This document shows positions 1-7,700 of a DNA stretch of 9,782 bases, one piece after another. The position numbers were made by a program, and so were the translations under genes. The stretch spans positions 1 to 9,782 of the forward strand of contig DOVJ01000033.1 of assembly GCA_003520145.1 (NCBI GenBank). Reading direction: 5' to 3'. Under the pieces are notes generated by a model. That model made no database searches. It was not told where the DNA came from and worked only from the letters and a program-made list of their open reading frames with translations. The first letter of the stretch is position 1. Each line of letters starts with the position of its first letter. This DNA is from Eubacterium sp. (GTDB taxonomy: Bacteria; Bacillota; Clostridia; Lachnospirales; Lachnospiraceae).

Positions 1-615
1 AAAGCATCTCCTTCAAAGGGGATAATAGCAGAAGACTTTGACTATATGAGTATAGCAAAGGAATATGAAAAGATAGGTGCTGATGCTATATCAGTTCTTA
101 CAGAGCCTAAGTGGTTCCTTGGAAGTGATGAATACTTAAGGAGTATTGCTGCGGCTGTAAAGATACCTGTTCTTAGAAAAGACTTTGTAGTAGATGAATA
201 TATGATTTACGAGGCCAAGACTCTTGGTGCTTCTGCAGTGCTTCTCATAGTATCCATACTCTCTAAGGAGCAGTTAAGAGAATACCTCGATATATGCAAG
301 GAACTCGAACTTTCAGCACTCGTAGAGATACATGATGAAACTGAAGCAGTTACTGCAATAGAAGCAGGAGCTAAGATAATCGGTGTCAATAACCGGAATC
401 TTGCTGACTTTTCGGTGGATACAGGCAACGCAGGTAGATTAAGAGATAAGATTCCTAAGGATATCATCTTCGTATCGGAAAGTGGAGTAAAGAAAAGAGA
501 AGATATAGAAGCGATAAGAAGCTTCGGGGCTGATGCTGTTTTGATCGGTGAGACTATGATGAGAGCAACTGATAAAGCTGCTATGATAGCTGAATTAAAG
601 AGAGGAAGCTTATGA
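1..615 (+). CDS. trpC: Indole-3-glycerol phosphate synthase TrpC (5' end missing)
   Basis: TrpC closes the ring of carboxyphenylamino-deoxyribulose 5-phosphate to give indole-3-glycerol phosphate, with loss of CO2 and water, in cytosolic tryptophan synthesis. The reading frame is open from base 1. The first visible residues, KASPSKG, are the conserved phosphate-binding/active-site motif near residue 55 of the family, so roughly the first 50-55 residues lie outside the window and the ATG at 46 is an internal Met, not the start. Further (beta/alpha)8-barrel landmarks follow in order: LRKDF (catalytic Lys), LVEIHDE (catalytic Glu), GVNNRNL (Asn and Arg of the active site), and VSESGV then LIGE (phosphate-binding end). 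The visible part is 204 codons, consistent with a normal C-terminus. The stop overlaps the trpF start by 4 bases (ATGA). Identification is very secure. Confidence 0.97.
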   Translation, partial: KASPSKGIIAEDFDYMSIAKEYEKIGADAISVLTEPKWFLGSDEYLRSIAAAVKIPVLRKDFVVDEYMIYEAKTLGASAVLLIVSILSKEQLREYLDICKELELSALVEIHDETEAVTAIEAGAKIIGVNNRNLADFSVDTGNAGRLRDKIPKDIIFVSESGVKKREDIEAIRSFGADAVLIGETMMRATDKAAMIAELKRGSL

Positions 616-1214
616 CGAAGATAAAGCTTTGTGGTCTTCGAAGAAGTGAAGATATCTTAGTTGCCAACGAGTTGAAACCTGATTATATCGGATTTGTATT
701 TGCGAAAAAAAGCAGAAGATATGTAAGTCCTTCTGAAGCATACAGATTGAAGAGCATGCTTGCTCCGGGAATAGAGGCTGTTGGAGTATTCGTCGATGAA
801 AGTGTCGATACGGTTTATGAATACTTATCAAGAGGCATAATAGATATCGCGCAGCTTCACGGGCATGAGGATGACGACTATATAAGAAAACTGAAGGCAC
901 TTATCGATAAGCCTGTTATAAAGGCTCTTAAGGTGGAAAGCAAAGAAGATATAGAGGTTGCAAATCAAAGTGTGGCCGATATGGTCCTTCTTGACGGCGG
1001 TGCTGGAGATGGAAAAACGTGGGAATGGTCCCTTATAAAATGCATCAAAAGACCTTATTTCCTCGCAGGCGGGTTAGATGAAAGCAATATTGAAGAAGCA
1101 GTCAACGTTCTTAAACCCTATGCTGTTGATGTTAGCTCGGGTATAGAGACCGATGGAGTGAAGCATCCAGGTAAGATGAAAAGATTCGTAGAAAAAGTCA
1201 GAAAGGTAGGATGA
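612..1214 (+). CDS. trpF: Phosphoribosylanthranilate isomerase TrpF
   Basis: TrpF performs the Amadori rearrangement of N-(5-phosphoribosyl)anthranilate to carboxyphenylamino-deoxyribulose 5-phosphate, the step before TrpC. The 200-residue length is normal for a stand-alone enzyme. The N-terminus KIKLCGLRR carries the general-base Cys (C7). D128 in the VLLDGG motif is the expected general acid. FLAGGL (about 150-155) and VDVSSGIE (about 172-179) form the phosphate-binding end of the barrel. The start at 612 overlaps the trpC stop (ATGA) and has an AGAGGA Shine-Dalgarno at 601-606, so translation is probably coupled to trpC. The stop overlaps the next gene by 4 bases in the same way. TrpF and TrpC are separate proteins here, unlike the fused enzyme of E. 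coli. Confidence 0.97.
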   Translation: MTKIKLCGLRRSEDILVANELKPDYIGFVFAKKSRRYVSPSEAYRLKSMLAPGIEAVGVFVDESVDTVYEYLSRGIIDIAQLHGHEDDDYIRKLKALIDKPVIKALKVESKEDIEVANQSVADMVLLDGGAGDGKTWEWSLIKCIKRPYFLAGGLDESNIEEAVNVLKPYAVDVSSGIETDGVKHPGKMKRFVEKVRKVG

Positions 1215-2401
1215 TTATGAAAAAAGGAAGATTCATGGAATTCGGCGGACAGTATGTGCCGGAAACACTTATGAATGCAGTCAATGAGCTTGAAGAAGCT
1301 TATAACAGATATAAGGATGACGAAGAGTTTAAGAAGGAGCTTAGTGATCTCTACAAGAATTATGCAGGTAGACCATCGATGCTCTACTATGCTAAGCATA
1401 TGACGGAGGATCTTGGTGGTGCAAAGGTGTATCTTAAGAGAGAAGATCTTAATCACACAGGTTCACATAAGATCAACAATGCACTTGGTCAGGCGCTTCT
1501 TGCTAAGAAGATGGGTAAGAAGAGACTTATAGCTGAGACAGGAGCAGGTCAGCACGGTGTTGCTACTGCTACAGTTGCTGCGCTTCTTGGTATGGAGTGT
1601 GAGATATTCATGGGCGAAGAGGATACTAAGAGACAAGCTCTTAACGTATTCAGGATGGAACTTCTCGGTGCTAAGGTACATGCTGTGAAGACTGGAACAA
1701 GAACTCTGAAGGATGCTGTTAACGAGGCTCTTAGAGAGTGGACAAGAAGAGTTGATGATACTCACTATCTTATAGGTTCTGTTATGGGCCCTCATCCTTT
1801 CCCAACGATAGTCAGGGATTTTCAGAAGATTATAGGTGAGGAAATCAAGGCGCAGCTTATGGAAGCAGAAGGTAAGCTTCCTGATGCGGTTATTGCCTGT
1901 GTAGGCGGAGGCTCTAACGCTATCGGTGCTTTTTATGATTTTATAGAAGATCAATCAGTTGAACTGATAGGCTGTGAAGCAGCAGGTCTTGGCGTAGATA
2001 ATCCTAAGAATGCCGCTACGATAGCTAACGGGAGCGTGGGTATATTCCATGGCATGAAGTCACTGTTCTGTCAGGATAAGTATGGTCAGATTGCTCCAGT
2101 ATATTCAATCTCGGCAGGACTTGATTATCCGGGCATAGGCCCTGAGCATGCCATGCTGTATGAGAGCGGCAGAGCGCGTTACGTGCCTGTGACGGATGAT
2201 GAGGCTGTTGCGGCATTTGAATATCTCTCTAGGATGGAGGGCATCATACCTGCGATAGAGAGTTCTCATGCGGTTGCTTACGCGATGTCTTATGTGCCTA
2301 CTCTTCCTAAGGACAGTGTAGTGGTTATCAACATATCAGGTCGTGGTGACAAAGATGTGGCAGCTATCGCCAGATACAAAGGAGTGAACATATATGAATA
2401 G
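1211..2401 (+). CDS. trpB: Tryptophan synthase beta chain TrpB
   Basis: TrpB is the PLP-dependent beta subunit that condenses indole with L-serine to make tryptophan; it works as an alpha2-beta2 complex with TrpA. Length is 396 residues, typical of TrpB1. Landmarks are FGGQYVPETL at the N-terminus, GSHKINN with the PLP-binding Lys at residue 87, AETGAGQHG with catalytic Glu at 109 (both coincide with Salmonella numbering), and the PLP phosphate loop CVGGGSNAIG at about residues 230-240. INISGRGDKD near the C-terminus is also conserved. The start at 1211 overlaps the trpF stop, but an in-frame ATG at 1217 is equally plausible: TAGG just upstream is better spaced for 1217, and MKKGRF is a usual family N-terminus. 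The difference is two residues. The 3' end overlaps trpA by 8 bases, matching the obligate TrpA partnership. Confidence 0.97.
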   Translation: MIMKKGRFMEFGGQYVPETLMNAVNELEEAYNRYKDDEEFKKELSDLYKNYAGRPSMLYYAKHMTEDLGGAKVYLKREDLNHTGSHKINNALGQALLAKKMGKKRLIAETGAGQHGVATATVAALLGMECEIFMGEEDTKRQALNVFRMELLGAKVHAVKTGTRTLKDAVNEALREWTRRVDDTHYLIGSVMGPHPFPTIVRDFQKIIGEEIKAQLMEAEGKLPDAVIACVGGGSNAIGAFYDFIEDQSVELIGCEAAGLGVDNPKNAATIANGSVGIFHGMKSLFCQDKYGQIAPVYSISAGLDYPGIGPEHAMLYESGRARYVPVTDDEAVAAFEYLSRMEGIIPAIESSHAVAYAMSYVPTLPKDSVVVINISGRGDKDVAAIARYKGVNIYE

Positions 2402-3158
2402 AATAGAAAATGCTTTGAATAACGGTAAGAAGAATCTCATAACCTTCGTGACTGGAGGCGACCCGAATATAGAGACGACTAAGAAGTTAATCCATGCAAT
2501 GGCTGAGGCGGGAAGTGCGCTTATAGAGATAGGTATACCTTTTTCGGATCCGGTTGCGGAAGGACCTGTTATACAGAGTGCGAACGAAAGAGCACTTTTG
2601 GCAGGAACTACAACTGACTCTCTCTTTGAGATGGTTAAGGAACTAAGAACTGAGATCGAGGTTCCGATGGTGTTCTTGACATATATAAATCCTATATATG
2701 CTTATGGCAAGGAAAGGTTCTTTGCGCGCTGCAAGGATTGCGGAGTGGATGGAGTGATAGTGCCTGACCTTCCGTACGAAGAGAAGGATGAGATTGAAGA
2801 GGAGTGTGCAAAGTATGGAGTGAGCCGTATACCACTTATCGCTCCGACATCAGGCGACAGGGTAAGAAAGTTAGCTACTGGTGCCTCAGGCTACATATAT
2901 GTAGTATCTTCTCTTGGTGTTACAGGTGTCAGAAAGACGTATGCCAATAATCTTGATGAGATAGTCGAGAATATAAAGTCAGTTAGCGATACTCCAGTTG
3001 CTATCGGATTTGGTATATCGGATAAGGAAAGCGCAGAGAAGATGTGGGGTATAGCTGATAATATCATAATAGGATCTGCTATTGTTAGGATAGTTGAGCA
3101 GTATGGTGAGGAATCGCCATCCCATGTAGGGGAGTATGTAAAGGGAATACTTGGTTGA
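2394..3158 (+). CDS. trpA: Tryptophan synthase alpha chain TrpA
   Basis: TrpA cleaves indole-3-glycerol phosphate to glyceraldehyde 3-phosphate and indole; the indole is channelled to TrpB. The 254-residue TIM barrel has the usual start (FVTGGDPN), the active-site segment IEIGIPFSDP with catalytic E45 (equivalent to E. coli Glu49), the YGV-containing APTS region, VSSLGVTGVR (about 167-176) and GFGIS plus GSAIV for phosphate binding. Residue 56, aligned with the second catalytic residue (E. coli Asp60), is Glu: the motif reads DPVAEGP rather than DPxADGP. I recall Glu here in some other Clostridia, so this may be a lineage variant and not a defect. The start has a strong Shine-Dalgarno (AAAGGAGTG, 2378-2386) seven bases upstream. 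It is the last recognisable trp gene; no intrinsic terminator is visible immediately after it. Confidence 0.97.
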   Translation: MNRIENALNNGKKNLITFVTGGDPNIETTKKLIHAMAEAGSALIEIGIPFSDPVAEGPVIQSANERALLAGTTTDSLFEMVKELRTEIEVPMVFLTYINPIYAYGKERFFARCKDCGVDGVIVPDLPYEEKDEIEEECAKYGVSRIPLIAPTSGDRVRKLATGASGYIYVVSSLGVTGVRKTYANNLDEIVENIKSVSDTPVAIGFGISDKESAEKMWGIADNIIIGSAIVRIVEQYGEESPSHVGEYVKGILG

Positions 3159-3167
3159 ACTTCCGCC

Positions 3168-3196
3168 TTGACAATTCTGTAGCATAAGGTTATAAT
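3168..3196 (+). promoter_or_regulatory. Perfect-consensus sigma-A (sigma-70) promoter
   Basis: A -35 box TTGACA (3168-3173) and a -10 box TATAAT (3191-3196) are separated by exactly 17 bases, the full consensus. The predicted transcript would start near 3202-3204 and give a leader of about 46 bases before the ATG at 3250. The promoter starts only 10 bases after the trpA stop codon, so the downstream genes need not depend on the trp promoter. No clear operator is visible. Confidence 0.9.
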
Positions 3197-3249
3197 ATAT
3201 CTAGCGTGTGTATATACCGTGATACTTTTTGAGAAAAGGAGAATAAAAG

Positions 3250-3513
3250 ATGAATAAGTTTGTGGTTACACAGGATGGCAATTGCGCTATTAATGCTAAT
3301 AATACCTGTTTGTTTTATAAGAAGGCTGAGGTTGATTCAAAGTTCAGTATTAACGCTCTTCTTACTAACGGACAGTCTGTTTCTTTAGCTTTGTATGATT
3401 CGGAGGCTGATGTTAAGGAGGCTTACAGAAGACTCCTTGATTTCCTTGAAGTGACAGGAACAACTAATCAGGAAGTTTATTATATTAATTCTCGTCCTGA
3501 CGGAACATTTTAA
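3250..3513 (+). CDS. Small protein of unknown function (87 residues)
   Basis: I do not recognise this protein. It is soluble-looking, with no signal peptide or membrane segment, and has two cysteines (C12, C20) and no Trp. The first half alternates short hydrophobic stretches with polar turns (probably beta strands; for example FSINALL and SVSLALY), followed by a likely amphipathic helix at about residues 51-69 (EADVKEAYRRLLDFL). The strand-strand-helix pattern recalls small uncharacterised Firmicute proteins with a 'gaining-residue strand, YDSEEEA helix' layout, but that is only a resemblance. Evidence that it is a real gene: a perfect promoter at 3168-3196, an AGGAG Shine-Dalgarno at 3237-3241 spaced 8 bases from the ATG, codon use like its neighbours, and a terminator-like hairpin soon after the stop. 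The promoter suggests strong constitutive expression. Confidence 0.82.
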   Translation: MNKFVVTQDGNCAINANNTCLFYKKAEVDSKFSINALLTNGQSVSLALYDSEADVKEAYRRLLDFLEVTGTTNQEVYYINSRPDGTF

Positions 3514-3542
3514 GAGATACGGGTTTTGGCACCCTTATGTAT

Positions 3543-3575
3543 ATCGCTGTAGGCATGGTGCTTACAGCGATTTTT
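3543..3575 (+). terminator. Terminator-like hairpin between the small gene and deoB
   Basis: Bases 3543-3571 form a near-perfect hairpin: ATCGCTGTA pairs with TACAGCGAT, and the stem continues inward through one G-U pair to about 13 pairs with a three-base loop. A run of five T (3571-3575) follows. This is the layout of an intrinsic terminator, though the T-run is short. It ends six bases before the GGAGG (3581-3585) of deoB, leaving no room for a promoter between hairpin and gene, so it probably acts as a partial terminator or attenuator that lowers deoB-operon expression relative to the small gene. Confidence 0.75.
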
Positions 3576-3592
3576 GGTATGGAGGATAAGCT

Positions 3593-4771
3593 ATGGAGAA
3601 TAGAAGAGTTATATGGATTGTACTTGACAGTGTAGGTATGGGAGAGGCTCCGGATGCCGCCGCATTTGGTGATGAGGGAAGTAATACTCTTGGCAATATA
3701 TCTAAGGCCGTTGGTGGTTTATCTCTTCCTAACATGGAAAGGCTTGGACTTGGCTGTATAGAGGGCATGACTGGGATTCATCCTGTGGATAATCCGATTG
3801 GCTGTTATGCAAGGCTTCATGAGGCTTCTGCTGGTAAGGATACTACGGTTGGACACTGGGAGATGGCTGGAGTCATAACTAAGAGTGCATTTCCTACTTA
3901 TCCAGAGGGTTTTCCTGATGATGTGATAGAAGAATTCGTAAGGAAGACAGGCGTTCCTGGAGTTCTCGGAAACTGTGTGGCTTCTGGTACTGAGATTATA
4001 CAGAGGCTTGGCGACGAGCACGTTAAGACTGGTAAGCCAATCGTATATACTTCGGCTGACAGTGTGTTTCAGATAGCGATGCACGAGGATGTATTTCCTG
4101 TTGAAAAGCAGTATGAGATATGCAGGATAGCAAGGGGGATTCTTAAGGGAGAGCATGGTGTATCGAGAGTTATAGCAAGACCTTTTGTAAATGCTGATGG
4201 CGGCGGGTATGTAAGAACTGCCAATAGACGTGATTTCTCTCTTAAGCCTGAAGCTGGCACTGTGCTTTCGTGCTGCAAGGATGCGGGACTTACTGTTGCC
4301 GCTGTCGGTAAGATAGAGGATATATTTGCCGGATGTGGTATAACTGACAGTACGCATACTAAGAATAATCTGGATGGTATATGTGTGACTCTTGACTATA
4401 TGGATAAGGTTGAAAGAGGCCTTATATATACTAATCTCGTGGAATTCGATATGCTGTGGGGACATCGCAATGATGTTGAAGGTTATGCAAGTGGACTTCG
4501 TGAATTCGATGGTGCGCTTCTTCGTATCATGAGAAAGCTTCGCCCTGACGATATGCTTGTTATAACAGCTGATCATGGATGTGATCCAACTACTGCGTCT
4601 ACCGATCACTCAAGAGAATATGTTCCTGCCCTGATATATGGTCAGAATATAAAGCATGGCGTGGACTTAAGGACACGCGATACATTTTCTGATCTAGGTC
4701 AGACCGTAGCTGAGTACCTGGGTGTGACTGGGGTAAAGGACGGAAGGTCGTTCTTACCTGATATAATATGA
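3593..4771 (+). CDS. deoB: Phosphopentomutase DeoB
   Basis: DeoB interconverts (deoxy)ribose 1-phosphate and (deoxy)ribose 5-phosphate, linking nucleoside phosphorolysis with the pentose phosphate pathway. It is a Mn2+-dependent cytosolic enzyme of the alkaline phosphatase superfamily. Length (392) is typical. Metal ligands and active site can be read: D12 in VLDSVGMGEAPD, T85 in GKDTTVGHWE (the phosphorylated Thr of the Bacillus cereus enzyme), D286 and H291 in EFDMLWGHRND, D327-H328 in TADHG, and H339 in STDHSRE. Except for D12 (one residue earlier), these match the B. cereus numbering as I remember it. The cap domain occupies roughly residues 100-220. The start has GGAGG at 3581-3585 spaced seven bases. 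It lies 21 bases after the terminator-like hairpin's stem and is followed closely by the TIR gene on the same strand, probably as one transcript. Confidence 0.97.
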   Translation: MENRRVIWIVLDSVGMGEAPDAAAFGDEGSNTLGNISKAVGGLSLPNMERLGLGCIEGMTGIHPVDNPIGCYARLHEASAGKDTTVGHWEMAGVITKSAFPTYPEGFPDDVIEEFVRKTGVPGVLGNCVASGTEIIQRLGDEHVKTGKPIVYTSADSVFQIAMHEDVFPVEKQYEICRIARGILKGEHGVSRVIARPFVNADGGGYVRTANRRDFSLKPEAGTVLSCCKDAGLTVAAVGKIEDIFAGCGITDSTHTKNNLDGICVTLDYMDKVERGLIYTNLVEFDMLWGHRNDVEGYASGLREFDGALLRIMRKLRPDDMLVITADHGCDPTTASTDHSREYVPALIYGQNIKHGVDLRTRDTFSDLGQTVAEYLGVTGVKDGRSFLPDII

Positions 4772-4785
4772 TGGAGTGTAAAAAA

Positions 4786-4791
4786 GAGGAG
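4786..4791 (+). promoter_or_regulatory. Ribosome binding site that fixes the TIR gene start
   Basis: GAGGAG at 4786-4791, preceded by an A-run, sits six bases before the ATG at 4798. The frame is also open from ATG codons at 4768 and 4771, the first overlapping the deoB stop. Those starts lack as good a site and would add ten charged residues ahead of the conserved TIR start, so 4798 is preferred. Confidence 0.75.
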
Positions 4792-4797
4792 AAATCG

Positions 4798-7700
4798 ATG
4801 AAAGAATATAAGTACAAAGCATTCATAAGCTATAGACATCTTGAGCCTGATATGCAGGCTGCTGAACGCCTTCAGAAGCTTCTAGAGAGCTATAAGCCGC
4901 CTAAGAATATCACTGATAAGAAGGAGAAGTGGAGAATATTCCGTGATGTGTCAGAACTGCAGTCAAGCAGTGATTTGAGCGAGGCTATAAGCAACGCTAT
5001 CGAGGATTCTGAGTTCCTGATAGTGATATGTTCGCCTGCTTATACGGAGTCGAAGTGGTGCATGAAGGAACTCATGCACTTTCGTGAGCTGCATGGTGAT
5101 ACGAATGAGAATATCATAACACTTCTTGTTTCAGGTGAGCCGGACAAAGCATTTCCTGAGCTTCTTAGGTATGCCGATATGAAGACTGTTGACGAGAACG
5201 GTCATGAATCTATGGTTAAGGTTGAGGTTGAACCTCTTGCTGCCAACATAACAGCTGATTCTCTCAAGGCTTCTATGAAGAAGTTGAATACTGAATATCT
5301 TCGTATAGCTGCTCCTCTTATCGGGTGTGACTTTAACGATTTGTATCAGCGCGAGAAGAGACGTGAGGCTCAGAGAAAAGCCCTTGTATATGGCTCTGCA
5401 GCTGCTGTTTTGTCTGTTATAACCATCATCAGTACTGCGTCGGCTGTTACTATCAGCAAGAAGAACAGCGAGATCAAGAAGAAGAACGATAAAATCAATA
5501 ATCAGTATGCTGAGCTTGTTGATAAGACTAATAAGCTTCTTGTGGAAAATGCTGAGCATCTTGCGGCTGAATCAGAGGTTCTGTATAAGAATAATGAGTT
5601 CGTGATGGCTGTTAAGAAGGCTGTAGAAGCGCTTCCTTATGGGGATAGTGATAAGCCTGTGATACCTGAGGCTGAGTATGTTCTCTCTCGTGAGATGGGA
5701 GCATACGATATGGAAACGCTGATTCCTAGATATGCGCTTAATCATGAGTCTGCTATTGAGAAGCTTTCGTATACCAATAAGGGTAACAGTATTGTTTCAC
5801 AGGACAATACAGGTATATACCTCTGGAAGGCTGAAGATGGTTCGCTTATTAAGAAGATTACATCGCAGGATGAGGAATTCGCATCGTCTAAGTATGGTGC
5901 ATCTAATAAGCTTAACAGTATCATCTGTACCGATACTGATAAGAGTGGTACTATGTTTTCTTATACGGGTCAGCCGGGAAGTCTGGCTTATGATACAAGT
6001 ACAGTTTTTGATGCGATTTATCCTGACTATGCTCATAATGTCAGTGATTCTGAACCGGGTACTGACGGAAAAGTCTTCTTATACAATTCTGATGGGACTG
6101 TGTGGAGGATAGACAGTTCAGATGGAAAAGTTACCTGGAAGAGAGCGATGCAGGATAACGCTTATGAGGTCATAGAGATAGTCTGTGACGGACAGAATAT
6201 CTTGAGAGTATATAGCGACAAACAATATCTTACGGATGGCAGTGCTATCGCAGGAACAGGTATATATATCGATGTGATCGACGCTGAGAGCGGCGAGATA
6301 GTATCAAGCTCTAACTTAAGTGAAGTAACAGCAGGTAATATCAACTATAAAAATACGGTTGAGGTGAAGACTGCAGAAAACAATATCCTGTATCTCTTCA
6401 TAAGTGACACTCTTAACTCTAAGGTGCAGGAGCAGATAGCTTCGTATGATCTTAAGGATGGCAAGGCAACTTTGCGTAAATCGGTGCCGATAGCAAAGCA
6501 AAGTATAGTAACTATCAATCAGGTTGGGATTCATATGGTTGACGGCAGTGTTATCACTACGATTTATGATCAGGCTGATTCGGATGTTAAGTCTTATGTT
6601 ACACGTTATGATGAAGGGCTTGATAAGGAAGTATGGAAAGCTGAGCTATCTGCAGGTATCAAACAGGATGATAAAGTGTTCCTGTTTAGGAGTGATAAAA
6701 CTGGATGTGCAGAGAATATGCTTGCAATAGTTGGCAGAAAGTCTATAAGTCTCATTAATTACGATACCGGTGCTGTGATAAGTAATATTACGTTAGATAA
6801 GGATAACTTTGCAATAGATGTTTCGTTCAGTGATCACGGACTTATCATGTTCGCAACAGATACAGGTAATGAATATGTTGTGAGTGTAAAGAGTTTCACA
6901 GGCAGCAGTCCGAAAAAATATGCTTATCATATACAGGAGTTTGATGCACCTTTTAAGTGTTTTAGTTATAGCAGGGGAAGATATGTGACAGCAGCTGAGT
7001 ATGCAAATACTGCTTATATCCAGTATACAGAGAAAACTGCGGCATTCTCGCCTGTGACTTTGGGAAGTGATCATCGTATAGTATCGGTTTTAGCCTGTGA
7101 CAATGACGGAAGTAATGCACTTGTCAATGCTAAGGTTTATCCTGAGGGAAGCAAAGATGGTGCACTTGTCACATATATCTATCAGGATAAGACAGGTGAG
7201 TATGCCAAGCTTAATGATCTTCAGGGATATACAGTTGAGGCTGCGAAGACTGTTGCCAAGGATCAAGTCATAGCTTTGGTTTGTGGTAATAGCTATCAGT
7301 ACAAGATGGTTCGTATCGATCTGAAATCAAAGAGTGTTACTGAAATCTCAGGTGGCTGTGATGCAGGAAAGAATATAGACCGTCTCAGAAGTGATGGCAA
7401 CAGTGTCTACAATATCATAGATCATGGAAAGAAGATTGTTAAGATAGATGCTGATGGTAAGGTATCAGAGTGGGATCTGGACGGTAGAACCTCGCAGGCA
7501 GGTATGTATGATGTATCAGGCACAGGCGTGATCAGTGTATATGTCAAGGATGAGAAGAATAATACTGAAACCTTTGAATTCTATGACTTCGATAATCATA
7601 CGCGTGTAACTGCTGCACTGGACTATAAATCTCTATATGGAGATGAAGTGCGTCAGGTGTTCGGTAACGCTATCGCGCTTAGCAGTGGAAGAGTGATGAT

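Noticed and set aside
46..48. ATG at 46 as the start of trpC
   Set aside because: The conserved KASPSKG active-site motif is encoded upstream of it in the same frame, so the true start lies before the window.
3210..3217. Palindrome GTATATAC just after the predicted transcript start, as a possible operator
   Set aside because: It is eight bases only, does not extend symmetrically and is easily found by chance in AT-rich DNA.
3521..3534. Small hairpin GGGT/ACCC just after the small gene
   Set aside because: It has only four pairs with a six-base loop and no T-run, so it is too weak to call next to the much stronger hairpin at 3543-3571.
3526..3554. TTGGCA (3526-3531) as a -35 box for a deoB promoter
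   Set aside because: No -10-like hexamer is found 16-18 bases downstream; TATATC at about 3540 is far too close, and the correct window falls in the GC-containing hairpin stem.
3719..4609. Long open frame on the - strand (296 codons) inside deoB
   Set aside because: It lies wholly antisense to a certain deoB gene with all catalytic residues. Its translation is rich in Ser, Ile and Tyr with no recognisable motif, as expected from the complement of an AT-rich, biased-codon gene.
5732..6112. Open frame of 126 codons on the + strand in another frame within the TIR gene
   Set aside because: It has Arg/Leu/Ile-rich low-complexity composition and no good ribosome binding site, and it overlaps a continuous propeller-coding frame. 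It is a shadow frame, and I see no sign of a frameshift in the propeller.
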